From the NCBI GenBank assembly GCA_030704615.1, contig CM060734.1:53770042-53834041 (forward strand): DNA of 64,000 bases. The letters run 5' to 3'. Positions 45,844 to 57,817 of the stretch are shown here, one piece after another. A program made the translations under genes and the position numbers. Position 1 is the first letter of the stretch. Each line of letters begins with the position of its first letter. The notes beneath the pieces are model-generated. The model had not been told where the DNA came from, did not search any database, and was given only the letters and a program-made list of their open reading frames with translations. This DNA comes from Takakia lepidozioides (Eukaryota > Streptophyta > Takakiopsida > Takakiales > Takakiaceae).

Positions 45844-46403
45844 GGCACTTGCAGCATGCGAGTGAAGAGAGAAGCCATCGCTCCATGCTCCTCCGTCTCT
45901 CCCGCACCATGGGAACTCTGCGAACATCTCGGTCTGGATTGCGTTCCCCTGTGCGTGGCGAACATTGTCGTTATATTAATTGTCAGTTCTGAGATGTAAG
46001 TAGCGCAGTCAATGAGCGTAGCTTTCTTCGATTGAGTTCAGTAATATGGGGCTGGTCTTCCAGCACAGCATGGGAGGCAGGTTCTCGAATGAAATAAGTT
46101 TACTCTAGGCTATCAACTACAGCACATGTATACACATTGCTGATGTGGGTGTCCAAAGCTCGTATCACTCTCTCTGGAATAAAATTTATTACAACATTCA
46201 GAGAAAAAAAAATCCTGTAAATTCTGGGCTCAATTGGAGAACTGGGAGGCTGGAAAGTAGCATCATATCTATAGGCGATTGAATGTTATTGTTTTCTCTC
46301 TCTCTACCCTTTACTAACTGCTCCTTCCACCTGCGAAATATCATCCCAAATTTACAAAAGAGAAACTGTTGAGAGAAGCTCAAGTGGTTGGTCCCACGGT
46401 GGT

Positions 46404-48960
46404 TGTTAGGAATCGTGAAGGAGAAATGAGATGTCCGAAGTCTGCTTCATTAAACCCAAAGCAAGCATAACATACTAGTCCTAAGTATCAGAGAGCTAGA
46501 GAGCGGGGAAGCACAACTCTTTTCATGATTAACTAGTGGCTACTGGCGGAGTGGTCTGGACACTAAATTAGCCTACTTCACATATTGAGCGGAGCCATTG
46601 ATCTGATCTGTTCTTCGACCGTTACATATCTAGACGTCGATCTTCTTTGACTAAAATACTTAACACCTCCCCTCGAACTTGGAAGCTATTCATCTTTCCA
46701 AGAGAGTATAAAAAAATGTTGTTCTAGTTTAGACTACATGCTCTGATTATTGGCAGAATTCGAGTAGTCAATTGTGTGTACCAAACCTAGTTTGTCTCTT
46801 AGTTTCTCGAACACAGTACGACCCAAGGGTTTGGTCAAGATGTCTGATCAGAAGATGGAACATGATTCATTTCTAGTTCACCATCTGCAACTTTTTCTCT
46901 GACAAAATGATATCTGATCGCAATATGTTTGGCTCTGTCATGAAGAACTGGGTTTTCAGATAGTTCAATTGCATTTTGATTGTCGACCATGATTTTCGTT
47001 GGTTCTTGTTCGTCGATTGCTTGAATTTCTCCAAACAATCTCCTCAGCCACAGAGCCTCTTTGCTTCCACTCGTCATGGCCATATATTCGGCTTCTGTGG
47101 ATGAAAGAGCTGTGCATGGCTGCTTTTTGCTACCCCATGTGATTGGAAATGTCTGGTCGGGTTTATGTCAGGAAATTCAATTTCCCTATCATTCGTTGGT
47201 ACATTTGTGCATCGACTGTGGAAGCCCCCATGTCTGGCATGAGCTTAAGTCCTTGTAGCATAGGTACAGCTGCAGCATTGTAATTCAAACCCAAATTCTT
47301 TCAATATTTGTGCTGCGTATCCTCTTTGCGTGACAGTAATACCCTCTAACCGAAAAAAATACTCCAGCCCTAATGAGTGACTCAGCAAACCCAAATCTAT
47401 CATCTCAAATCTCTTCTGAATTTCTGTTCTAATCCACTGGAGCTTAGTAGTGTGGTTACCGGTGAGATAAACATCATCGACATAAAGAATTAAAATAACC
47501 ACCTTGTCACCTTCACGAAAATAATATAGGTTGCCATCAGCAATGTCTTTCTTCAATCCTTGTTTTTGCAAGTATTCATCAATCTTACTATACCACGCAC
47601 GAGGTGCTTGGCGCATTCCGTACAATGCTTTGCGTAATCTACATACTTTGCCCTCTTTACCTTTTTCTTCAAACCCTTCTGGTTGTTGCACAAAAACTTC
47701 CTCAGAGAGTTCGCCATTTAGAAAGGCAGTCTTCACGTCAAGATGGTAGATCAACCATCCATTGTGACCAGCCAGTGCAGTGATGGCACGCAAAGTTTTA
47801 TATATTTGGCAACCGGGGCATAGGTTTCCTCAAAGTCCTCCCCTTCGCGCTGTTGAAATCCATGAGCAACCAAGTGCGCTTTCAGTTTTTGATGTGGTGC
47901 CATCCGTATGGGTTTTCAACTTGTAAATCCATTTAGTTGTGATTGGTTTTCGACCAGGGGGCAAATCCTCTAGTACCCAAGTTTTGTTCTTATGTATGGA
48001 ACTAATCTCCTGTTCCATAGCTTCAACCCATCCGGGTATCTGGGAAGCTTCAGAAAAACTCGTAGGTTCAATAATCGTGGATTCAGACAACCCCATAACA
48101 AAATCATTGAACCACTTGGGTGGCCTGACAAGGCGGCCAGCACTAGTGTGAATTTCAGGTTCTACAGGCGACACCTCCTCCAAATGACCTTGTTCAGACT
48201 GATCAGCAAAAGAGCTTGAAACATTGACTGAATGACAGGGTGAGCTTCCATTGTCAACTGAGGCATAACAATCATCACTGCTCATAGATTCAACATGTGT
48301 TGAATGTTCAGTGTCATTTTGAGGAGTTTCAGCACCTTGGTCGAAATAGGGTATGTCAACTTGTTGTTCCGCTAGTTGGTCTGGTAGTATTGGAGTCTCC
48401 GGTAGGTGGCAGAATACAGTTGTTACAGGGTCCTCAATCGTTGTTCTGGTTGTAACCGGCATGAAGCTCATGTGATCTTCAGAAAAAAAATGACATCTTT
48501 TGACACTGTAACTTTGTTCAACTCTGGACAGAAACATCTATAGCCCTTATTCGTGGATGTATCATATCCTAGCAGTGCACAGCTCCTACTTCGGTGACCA
48601 TTTGGACTTCTGAGTGTTAACGTGAACAAAACATTCACAGCCAATCACTCTAAGATGTTTGACATCAGGGACCTATCCGTATAATTTTTGATAGGGAGTG
48701 ACATCATTATTTGCCCTAGTAGGAGATATATTCGTCAGATATTTGCGGTGTTGATGACCTCGGCCCAAAGAGCAGCTGGGAAATGAGCACCGAAGTCCAG
48801 ACTTCTTGCCTTTTCTAACAAGGTTTTGTTTCTACGCTCAGCTACACCGTTCTGATGCGGTGTGTTGGTTTGTGTGAACAAGCTCTCAATGTCGTGTTCC
48901 TTGCAAAAAGTTAGAACTGTATTCCCCTCCTTTATCTGATCGTAAGACTTTGACCGACAT
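46404..48960 (-). mobile_element. Ty1/Copia retrotransposon, 5'-truncated, minus strand
   Basis: From 48955 downward: integrase core end (VLRSDKGGEY in a second frame, then SLFTQTNTPHQNGVAERRNK), integrase C-terminal and linker (VRPPKWFNDFVMG, IPGWVEAMEQEISSIHKNKT, KPITTKWIYKLKT), RT (IYHLDVKTAFLNGELSEEVF, LYGMRQAPRAWYSKIDEYL, ILILYVDDVYLTG) and RNase H (EALWLRRLFGEIQAI, VDNQNAIELSENPVLHDRAK). In pol order this is Copia (integrase before RT). A few stops and frameshifts. The purine tract (reverse complement of CCTCCCCTCGAAC, 46666-46678) borders an LTR at 46404-46665 with TGTTA...TAACA ends, 262 bases. gag, protease and the 5' LTR are missing: the element ends abruptly at about 48955 in PPR sequence. 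Confidence 0.85.
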
Positions 48961-49560
48961 GATACAATTCTAGCTTTGATGATATCTCCATGCACCTCTT
49001 TGCCCTTCTCTAGGGTTGTCAGGCTTGCACAAGCATTGCAAATGCACACAAACATGATGTGGCCGGGCTTCACCCCTTCCCCCATCATTTGCTCATAGGT
49101 CTCCAAAGCCTCCATCCCTCAGGATGGACGAACTTCTTCACATCGTACATTAAGAAAAGCCACACCTTGTTATTGCGGTTGTCCCACCATCGTCAAGGAT
49201 CTTTATAAAACTCATGCAAGCTCACATCACGAACGAGCTAACTTGCAGAATTCAACAAGTAAACTTAGGGCCACATCTGATAAGAGGGAAAAACAGGGTG
49301 AAAAGTGTTGAAGAAGGTGTCTTCATTAGCAGTGCCTGATTTTATCAATTGTGCCGTTGCTGCTGCGGCTTCCACTTGACCATCCACCCATGCAGGTTGC
49401 TTGCAGCTATTGATCCACAGGGAACTATAGGTAATTGTGAGCTTGAAGTCCGGCCCTCTTCGATGAATCTGGGCCCAGACTCTACCCTTGCTCCCTCAGC
49501 TATCCAAGCTCTGCACAAATCATGCATAGATCTTTCCTTTGCTGCTAGCAGCTGACAATG
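48960..49560 (-). pseudogene. PDF-motif (OSB-like) and PPR fragment
   Basis: Reading the minus strand from 49500: QIHRRGPDFKLTITYSSLWI and NSCKQPAWVDGQ, the second half of an OSB-type PDF motif (consensus PDF.K....LW...PPWV); then at 49230-49140 HEFYKDP-stop-RWWDNRNNK, the first half of a PDF motif; then from 49115 the PPR segment MEALETYEQMMGEGVKPGHI and CNACASLTTLEKGKEVHGDI. The Copia element cuts it off at about 48960. OSB proteins bind single-stranded DNA in organelles; here only motif fragments remain. Confidence 0.6.
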
Positions 49561-49639
49561 ACAGCCTATTGTTCCAGCAAACACCCCAACCCTAGAGGAT
49601 CGACTTGTATGTTCGCTCTTGTTGTGTCGGCCATTGTCA

Positions 49640-50030
49640 CGACGTGTGCTATATGGGAGCTTCAGAGTGGAGACAGCAGGGAGTGTTCAAGAGTATGGCT
49701 AAACAAGACATGGTGTCGTGGAGTGCGATGATTGCAGGATATGCACAGCAAGGGCGCGGGATGGAGGCTTTGGAGACCTATGAGCACCTTCTTCAACACA
49801 TTTCAGTTTGTTTCCCTGTTATCAAAGTCATCCCTAAATTTTCAGGTTGAATTCTGCAAGTTAGCTCGTTGGTGCAAAAAGGTGAATGCCTGTTGGAAGC
49901 GCAGGTCAGCATAGGAACTAGTGTGATAAGTAGGGTTAGGGTGTTTGCTGGGACAGATCTAGTTTTCATTGTCAGCTGCTAGCCGCAAGGCAAAGATGTG
50001 TGCATGTGCAAAGTGTCGCGCACCTCACTT
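49640..50030 (+). pseudogene. PPR fragment with downstream repeat tail
   Basis: Encodes GVFKSMAKQDMVSWSAMIAG and YAQQGRGMEALETYEH, a PLS-type PPR repeat, then changes to noncoding sequence (TTCAACACATTTCAGTTTGT, then CTGCAAGTTAGCTCGTTGGT and CATAGGAACTAGTGTGATAA) that recurs after other PPR fragments in this array. Confidence 0.65.
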
Positions 50031-50739
50031 CGGTAAGCTCCCCTTCAAGTCACAGTTACTGGCTTTGATACGCGCGCCTAACTCCCAAACTGGCCGCCGA
50101 GCCAACTCGAAGCTTCGGCTACTCACCGGGGCATAACGGTCCCTCTTCGCTCCTCCAAAAGACCCTCCACCAATTGGCCTAGTGGAAATTCCCTTTGGTA
50201 GATGGCAGTCCGGAATAGCTCCCCACTTCTTGGTTGCTTTCCGGCTCGCACGCTCACTCACTAGTTTTTGGTCACCAACGGGCTTGCACCGTTCTCGGAG
50301 TTACTACTCCCTTTATATACTTCTGTGACTGTCCGTGGGGGTTTCACAAACAACCCTGCCATTTTATGGCGAACCACCACAAGACCCTCGACTCCCGGTG
50401 ATGAGTCGCGGTGAGTCTTGGCCCACCCACCATGGCCCCATTGGACCGTGATGAGTCCCAAGACTCCCCATGACTCCCACCACAAGGTCTCCGCCCCATG
50501 GTGAGTCTTATGCCACCCCCACTAAGTCCCACTAAGCTACCACCACCCCTCGTGGAACCACCCCCACCGCAATCCGGTATGCGGGGCTCCACCTAGTGAG
50601 CGCCTCCGCCTCTTTGAGTGCCTTGGGCACTCAAGGGTGCTTCATCCCCTGCATCTATTGTTGCCACTGTCCCCACCACAGGGGCAGCCCCTCTCATGTC
50701 TCGACCCCCTGCCCTCAAGGCAAAGGGCCACGACATAGA

Positions 50740-51340
50740 GGCAAAGATAGCAGAAGGAGCAAGGATAGAGAGTAGGTCCAGATTCATCCAAGAGGGCCAA
50801 ATTTCAAACACAAGATTACTCATGATTCTCTGTGGATCAATAGCTACAAGAAACCTGCATGGGTAGATGGTCAACTGGATGCCGCAGCAACAACAGCACA
50901 CCTGATAAGATCAGGCATTGGTAATCTCGGTACCTTCTTCAACACGTTTCATCCTGTTTTTCACAAGGTGTGGCTTTTCTTAATGTATGATGTGAAGAAG
51001 TTCATTCATCCTGCAAGGTGGGCTCTTGGCTCCTGTGAGTACCATGATTTGATATTCTTCCTAATGTTTACAAGGTTCTTGGGAGAGTGAGCTTGCAGGT
51101 CTTAGCAGGTCGTGTTTCAATCTTTGTCTGCTCAGCTGCACCGTGGTGGTTCTCACAGACCAATCCGACATTACCTGACTACGGACACAAGCAACACACA
51201 CAAGAGGTCATTTTGGGTTGATGGTCGGTCAAATCCTCCATGGGTCAAGGACAATGTGGCGAGGGCACCTTCCTCTTTGACCTATTTCAGCCTATTTTGC
51301 CCTCTCATCAGACTTGGCCTTGAGATGCATGTTGAATTCT
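50740..51340 (+). pseudogene. two OSB-type PDF-motif fragments
   Basis: 50780-50900 reads QIHPRGPNFKHKITHDSLWI-like in one frame and continues to KKPAWVDGQLDAAATTAHLI. A second block at 51150-51260 reads NPTLPDYGHK in one frame and, after a one-base shift in an (AC) run, RSFWVDGRSNPPWVK: again a PDF motif second half. Between them is the word KVWLFLMYDVKKFIHP (50955-51003), also present on the minus strand after the PDF half at 49140-49230. Confidence 0.55.
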
Positions 51341-51779
51341 GCATGGGTGATAAGCATTTAATACCTTCAATCCACTTAATATAATGTGAGCATATGCACC
51401 TGATTTTCAGTTTGCACACCTTTCAACTTGATGCTCTTACGCTTGAGACAGGGGACTTAGGTATCTGAATATGCTGAAATTATGCCTAGCTGGTTGAAGT
51501 CTGTAGAGCCTCTTTCAGTTGCAGGATGGGGAAGGCAGGGGGCAAGGAGGCGGGGTAAAAATAGAATACTGTTCAGTATGACTCTTGGAGCAATTCCAGC
51601 TTAAAATGTGATGATGTCACCATTGGGGCATGGACCTCTTGGTCGTTTACAAGGGACTTGGGAGGGTCAGCATGATCAGCCTGTGTATGAAGGCTGGCAG
51701 CCCTAGAATTTAATAACCAGATGTCATTATGAACATCTCCTAGTTCTGGACATATATGCCAATGTCAAGGGAGTGTTCA

Positions 51780-52600
51780 ACACTATGGCTAAATGAGATG
51801 TGGTGTCGTGGAGTGCGATGCTTGTAGGGTATGCACAGCAGGATGGAGGCTTTGGATACCTATGAGCAAATGATGGGGAAAGGGGTGAAGCTCGACCACA
51901 TCATTTTAGTGTGTGTTTGCAGTGCGTGTGCAAGCCTGGCAGCCCGGGAAAAGAGCAAAGAGGTGCATGGTTGCATCACCAAAGCTGGAATTGTACCATG
52001 TGTGATTTTGAACAATACCTTGTGGACATGTATGCCAAATGTGGGAGATTGAGGATGCGGAGAGAGCCTTCAACATTATGGCTGAACAAGATGTGGTATT
52101 GTGGAACGCGATGCTTGCAGGATATGCACAGCAAGGGCGCGGGATGGAGGTTTTGGAGACAGGAAAGTATCGAAAAACAGTTAACAGAGACGAGGAGAAG
52201 CTCTGGAATGAATATGTTTCCGACCCCAGTCAATGGTGGAATAATCCAGGCAAAAAGGTGAATTCCTGTTGGAAGCAGATGCAAGTCAACATAGGAACTA
52301 GTGTGATAAGTAGGGTTGGGGTGTTTGTTGGAATACTTATAGGCTGTCATTGTCAGCTGCTAGCAGCAAGGCAATGATGTATGCATGATTTGTGCAGAGG
52401 CAAGGATAGCTGAAGGAGCAGGGATAGAGTGTAGGTCCAGATTCATCCAAGAGGGCCGGATTTCAAACTCCAGATTACCTATGATTCCCTGTGGAAGGAT
52501 AGCTACAAGAAACCTGCATGGGTAGATGATCAATTGGTTGGTTTTGAGCCGAAGAGCACGACCCCTGCAGGGATGTCTCTCCATCTGTAGATCTTTTAGG
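51780..52600 (+). pseudogene. PPR repeats followed by a complete PDF motif in two exon-like parts
   Basis: PPR: EALDTYEQMMGKGVKLDHII, CVCSACASLAAREKSKEVHG, IVPCVILNNTLW (frameshift), FNIMAEQDVVLWNAMLAGYA, QQGRGMEVLE. It then passes without a gap into NRDEEKLWNEYVSDPSQWWN (PDF motif first half, 52180-52255) and a GTGAAT donor-like site. After about 150 bases and an acceptor-like GATTTGTGCAG comes the second half (GPDFKLQIT, then RKKPAWVDDQL-like, 52440-52540). Stops and frameshifts make it a pseudogene. This is the clearest view of the PPR-to-PDF order. Confidence 0.6.
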
Positions 52601-52619
52601 AAGTGAAAGGCTAGGGCCC

Positions 52620-53475
52620 AGCTTTCTTATGACAGTGTTAGCTGATTTTCAGTTCTTCTCCTCAGCTCGGTGCCTTTCTGTTTCCAAGTTATGGCAGTAG
52701 TTTCTGGCTGCAGTCTCTTTTCCTGCTAGACTCTTTAGCTCTATGCAGATCCCCTTCTTTACTTACTTTCCTTCTTACTACTCTTTCTTGTCTTGGTACG
52801 CGAAGCTGTGTCTTCCTCTTTCAGCCTCTATGGCACTCTATCCAGAGGTTATTTTTTCCTCTTTGTATCCAAGGACATTTTATGTCCATTACCTATAAAG
52901 TTCTGGAGGCCACTGTCCCCCCACTGTCCCTCTTTGTTTACAAAAATAAAAATAAATAAAAAAGATACAACAATGGCTTCCATTCTATTTTCCTAGAAAC
53001 CTAATGAGAATTTAAATCAATTAATAATCTAAATATTATAATTGTATGATTTAATCTATTAAATTAAAATATTATTAAAAAACCTCTTTAGTCATGAAGT
53101 TATATACTCATGACTAATCATGGCATCATGGCATTATATGATACGATATTCTTTCCCACGTGTAGGTCATATATGTTGTCCATGTGGACACGTGTCACAT
53201 CTGGAGTGCTACATGTGTCCCTCTGACGCCTCTCCAATGGAGTCATATACTTTGTAGACATGTAGTCATATAGTTAATCATATATAAATCATATAGTTGT
53301 GACTACATCACTCTCTGCAGCATGACTCTAGGTGCCACGTATGCAGTCACGGCTATGACTTGCAAAACGCAATCCTAAAGACTAGTCGCTATGACAGGGC
53401 TTTTTTCACTGCAGAGTGATGTAGTCATGAACGCATATAGGACTGAAAAAATAGTCATATATGCAGTTATAAAAA
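52620..53475. other. AT-rich region, likely CACTA-type element body
   Basis: No gene recognised. The right part contains many GTAGTCATAT and AGTCATGA words that also fill 54.1-54.5, 57.3-57.7 and 60.3-60.66 kb, in each case next to a CACTA-type terminus. Confidence 0.4.
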
Positions 53476-53493
53476 CGCTCATCTGTTGTAGTG
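53476..53493. mobile_element. CACTA-type terminal sequence
   Basis: The plus strand CGCTCATCTGTTGTAGTG is, on the minus strand, CACTACAACAGATGAGCG: a CACTA-like terminus with the TIR next to GTTTTTAT. It interrupts a PPR frame (minus strand) exactly after codons for LEKGK. Confidence 0.6.
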
Positions 53494-53960
53494 TCTTTGC
53501 CCTTTTCCAGGGCTGCCAGGCTTACGCATGCATTGCAAATGCAATCAAACGTGATGTGGTCGGGCTTCATCCCTTCTGCCATCATTTGATCGTAGGTCTC
53601 CAAAGCCTTCTTCTCGCGGCCTTGCTGTGAATACCCCGTAAGCATCGTTCAGCCATACTGTTGCAAACTCCCTTCACATCCTTGATGCACCCACATTTCG
53701 CATACATGTCCACGAGGGTGATATTGCAAACTTAAACGAACGTGACCCGGTCCGGCTTCACCCCTTCCTACATTATTTGCTCATACGTCTCCGAAGCCTC
53801 TATACCACGCCCCCACTGTGCATATCCTCGCCCTTCCTACATCATTTGCTTAAGAATAAGTTCAAGAAAGTTGCATCAGTGCTCAAGAATAGGTCGCAAA
53901 GCCTCAACCCTACGCCCCTGCATTGCATATCCTGCGATCATCCCGTTCCATGACATAAGT
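53494..53960 (-). pseudogene. two PPR fragments
   Basis: Minus strand: VDMYAKCGCIKDVKGVCNSM (53715-53650), AARRRLWRPTIK-type frame change, then EKKALETYDQMMAEGMKPDH and CNACVSLAALEKGK ending at the CACTA terminus. A second, less complete repeat (GRGIEASETYEQIM, then KPDRVTFV) lies at 53730-53830. Confidence 0.6.
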
Positions 53961-54519
53961 TCTCCCTGCTTCGGCTCGATACTACAAAAACATATGGTAG
54001 CGCGGGAGACAAAAAGAGGCTAAGTCCCAGCCCTCTGTGTTCATGGCTGAACATGGGCAACCCTAAAGCAATATTTTGAATTTTTAAACTTTTTGCACTT
54101 TGTGTCATTCCATTGACACAAGTGTTTTGTTAAAGATAGATGGATGAGGTCATCCAACGGATGAACCCATTCATGTATATGCCTTAAGATGCCACGTGTA
54201 GTGATGTAGTCATATAAACATAGCTGTGAAACCTACTGTTGTCATGTAGTCATAAGCTTTTATGGCATGTTATCAATGTGTAGTAGTGGTGTAGTCATTT
54301 AGTCATAAGCTTATATGGAACGTGTTTGATGTGTAGTATTGCGTATGACTACTAGTTATATAAACCAAGCATGTGTTCTTGGTCAACAATGTTTGATCCT
54401 AGTCATGTAGTAACATGTATGACTTCATTATATTAAAATATATTAAAATGCGCCAAACAATGGGTTTTATCACTATGTAGTCACACATATAGTCATGGTT
54501 ACCAAGGTTTATATTATCC

Positions 54520-54620
54520 GTAGTCATAAAAACGACAATCTGTACTAGGAACTAAACCCTATCTCGGGTCCGATCTCCCAACTCTCCGTGAAAAGCTGAA
54601 AGTTGGGAGATCGGGTCTCG
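54520..54620. repeat. CACTA-type terminus next to a 13-bp perfect hairpin
   Basis: AGTCATAAAAACGACAATCTGTACTAGG resembles the end at 60640-60677. It is followed by CGATCTCCCAACT (54571-54583), 17 bases, and its exact reverse complement AGTTGGGAGATCG (54601-54613). Confidence 0.5.
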
Positions 54621-54924
54621 ATCTTTGACTTTCACCTGCATAGCAGGTTAGTTTTGGCGATCGCCTGCCGAACAAGTCTCTCTCTTGTGTGTGAAGCATG
54701 CGTGGATGGGTCTGACGCACACTTGGAAGAAGGAGATGGGCAACACAACTGGCTCGTCTTGGGAGATGGGGTGATTACATGGAAGGACCCGTCGTCAAGT
54801 CAACGGTCGAGCCATTGGTCAAACCCATTCCAACGATGATGTCATTAGAAGAGTCGGGTTTACATGGAAACGGGCTCTAAAAGGTTTCTAAAAGACTGGT
54901 ATCTTCCTGCGTGTACAACAGAGA

Positions 54925-55160
54925 GCGGGTGGGCGGGGGGGGGGGGGGAGAGAATAGAGAGAGAGAGAGAGAGAGAGAAGTGCCATGCAGCGAGTGTACT
55001 GTTTGTTAAATTTCAGTCTAGTGACGAGGGCAGGTAGGCCATTGAGATAGTCCTTAAGGTTTACATATTCAAAACAAGTTTAGGGAGGTTTAATGCCTAA
55101 CTGTATTTCCACTGGACAGTGTGAGGGCATTAGAGGAGGAGAGAGAGAGAGAGACGCACC
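54925..55160 (-). mobile_element. LINE fragment flanked by (GA)n and a G run
   Basis: A G run (about 54932-54948) and (GA)n (54955-54980), then 55005-55130 matching the reverse complement of the LINE block AAATTTCAGTCTAGTGCCGA...ACAAGTTCAGGGAAG, then another (GA) run (55137-55155). Confidence 0.55.
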
Positions 55161-56510
55161 GGGGAAGGTGGTCATCATGGTACTCCAAGACACCACATCT
55201 TGTTCAGCCATGTTGTTGAACACTCCCTTTGCATCCTTGCTACACCTACATTTGGCATACATATTGTCCACCAGGGGAGTGTTCAGAATGACATTTGGTA
55301 CATTTGCAGCTTTGACGATGCAACCATGGACCTTTTGCCCTTTTCCAGGGCTGCCAGGCTTGCACACGCATTGCAAACACACACACACACGTTATGTGGT
55401 CGGGCTTCAGTACCCCTTCCCTCATAATTTGCTCATAGGTCTCCAAAGCCTCCATCCCACGCCCCTGCTGTGCATACCCTGCAAACATCGCACTCCATGA
55501 CACCACATCTTGTTTAGCCATAGTCCCTTTGCATCCTCGATGCACCCACATTTGACATACATGTCCACCAAGGTAGGGGCAGTGTTCAAAATGACATTTG
55601 GTAATCTGACAGGCATTCACATTTTTGCCTCGGTTGTCCCACCATTGACTAGGGTCAGAAAAGTATTCATTCCACAGCTTCTCCTCATCTCTGTTACCTC
55701 TTTTGGATACTTTCATGTTGTCACATTGGCAGTATCATGTCAAAGTCACTCCAAACTATCCCTGGTTCACTCAACCAACTAACTTGCAGAATTCAACTTG
55801 AAAATTTAGGGCCGATTCTGATAAGAGGGAAAAACAGGGTGAAATGTGTTGAAAAATGTGCCTTTATTAGCAGACCATTTTCTCGTTAGCAGATTTCTTG
55901 TAGCTATTGATCCACAGGGAATCAGAACTAATATTGTGTTTGAAATCCGGCCCTCTTGGATGAACCTGGACCTCTATCCCTGGTCCTTCAGCTATCCTTG
56001 TCTGTGTACAAATCATGAATACTTGCTGCTAGCAGCTGACACTGACGGCGTGAAGTTCTTCCAGCAAACCCCAACCCTAATTATTACAGTAGTTCTAATT
56101 CTAAATTGCATCTACTTCTCTCTAGTGTAGTCCAACATGCACTCATCTTTTTGTCTCCATTATCCCGCCATTGACTGGGGTCGGAAAAGTGTTCATTCCA
56201 AAGCTTCTCCTCATCTCTGTTACCTGTTTTTGGATACTTTCATGTTGCCACATCGGCAGCAACTTGTCAAAGTCACTCTAAACAACCACAGATCCACCCA
56301 CCGAGCTAACTTACAAAATTCAATATGCATCTCAGGGCCAAGTCTGATGAGAGGGCAAAACAGGCTGAAATAGGTCGAAGAAGAAGGTATCCTCACCACA
56401 TGTCCCTTACCTTGTGTCATGACCCATGGAGGATTTGACCGACCATCAACCCAAAATGACCTCTTATGTGTGCTGCTTGTATCTGTAGTCAGGTAATGTC
56501 GGATTGGTAT
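55160..56510 (-). pseudogene. PDF-PDF-PPR array, minus strand
   Basis: From 56510 downward: PDF second half (THKRSFWVDGRSNPPWVMTQ), PDF first half (NRDEEKLWNEHFSDPSQWRD, 56225-56150), PDF second half (VQVHPRGPDFKHN, 55985-55930), PDF first half (NRDEEKLWNEYFSDPSQWWD, 55700-55630), then PPR repeats: MAKQDVVSWSAMFAGYAQQG, EALETYEQIMREG, KPDHITCVCV, VPNVILNTPLVDNMYAKC, and VFNNMAEQDVVSWSTM. OSB proteins in Arabidopsis have one to three PDF motifs after an OB fold. I see no OB fold here. Frameshifts separate the pieces. Confidence 0.6.
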
Positions 56511-56989
56511 GTGAGATCGAGCCACGACGGTGCAACTCAGCAGGCAGAGATTGTAACACAGCCTGCTAAGACCAAGCTGACTCTCCAAGAACGGCGAGCT
56601 CGCAAGAATGTTGGGATCTTCTCCTCGCCCGAAATCTGCTTGAAACTGTTTGAAGAAACCTTAATTCAATGCGGTTTGAAAAATGCCCAGGGGCACAGTG
56701 CAGTTTCTACAGCCCACACATATTTGAAGCAGTCAGAACAGTACCAGTCTTGCCAGCAGCGTCGCCTCGGGGACGCTTGTGAGCGTAGCCACATGTGGAG
56801 GATGTCCCGTGTACAATACGCATTGTATGCGCTGCCATGGTTGCTCATCCTCGAAATCCTACAGCCTGCGCTGCTGCTGGCGGTTTGAAGCAGGACCCTT
56901 CGCATGAGCGTCTCTCTCTCTCTCTCTCTCTGGCTGGTTGGCAGGGGTACCATCGTCTCCTCTCCTCCTCCTCTTCTCCTTCCTGCATC

Positions 56990-57050
56990 ATTTTCTCAAG
57001 AGTAGGAAGGTCTGCAAAGCCTCCATCCCACGCCCCTGCATACATGACAC
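56990..57050 (-). pseudogene. tiny PPR fragment
   Basis: Minus strand frames around MYAGAWDGGFADLPTLEKMM correspond, with shifts, to YAQQGRGMEAL-type PPR sequence. About 60 bases only. Confidence 0.35.
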
Positions 57051-57299
57051 AACATCAAATAGATGGTGAAACGCAAGAGACAAAAAAACCTAAGTCCCAG
57101 CCCGATGTAAAGTTCGGCGGTGTAATCTTAAACCGTTAGATCTTAAATAATCTAGACCGTTAGATCCTGTAAAATCTAACGATTCAAAATAATTTCCATC
57201 ACATGATCTAGCCTTATACAACCATGACCATTGAGTATTTAATCTCATATATCTTGCGATGCTTGTTAAGCCACGTCCATCCAGGTCCAATTTATTGAA

Positions 57300-57817
57300 C
57301 AGATATCAAATCGACACACCGTATAGGCGGAGGGATGAACCCATCCATTGGATGAATTCATTAATATATGTGCCTTTTAAATGACACGTGTAATGATGTA
57401 GTCATATATATAGAGTTATGAAACAATTTGCAGTAAGGGACTCATAAGTTTACATGCCATGTCATCGATGGATAAACTCATCAAATGGATGAATACATTC
57501 ATGTATGTACTTTCAAAATGACACGTGTAGGGATGTAGTCATATAAATAGAGCTGTAAAACCATCTTCAGTCATGGAGTCACAAGATTCCATGAAACGTC
57601 GTCCACGTGTAGTCAAAGATATCACACTAGTCATAAAACCATCCCTGTCATCATGATCAACAATGTTTGACCCATGCTCCCTAACTTTCCGGAGTCATGT
57701 AGTGATATCCATTACTACAAAGTGGTAAAACTATGGCTGCAACGCATTTCAGCGCTCTGTAGTCGTACACCTAGTGCCGTTTTTATGACTCCGCCAAAAA
57801 CGCTCATCTCTTGTAGT
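57300..57817. mobile_element. CACTA-like nonautonomous element remnant
   Basis: AT-rich, with GTAGTCATATA and GTCATAAAACC words; ends CGCTCATCTCTTGTAGTG (57800-57817), the reverse complement of CACTACAAGAGATGAGCG. The next base begins a PPR frame in the middle of a repeat (AAGAGGTCCATGG). The left end was not identified. Confidence 0.5.

Noticed and set aside
45553-45927. Long minus-strand frames through the GT/GA microsatellite (LSLSLS and THTHTH runs)
   Set aside because: Repeat translation only; the true exon ends at 45711, before the microsatellite.
56466-56888. A 140-codon plus-strand frame
   Set aside because: Its first part is antisense to a PDF-motif fragment and the rest has no recognisable features.
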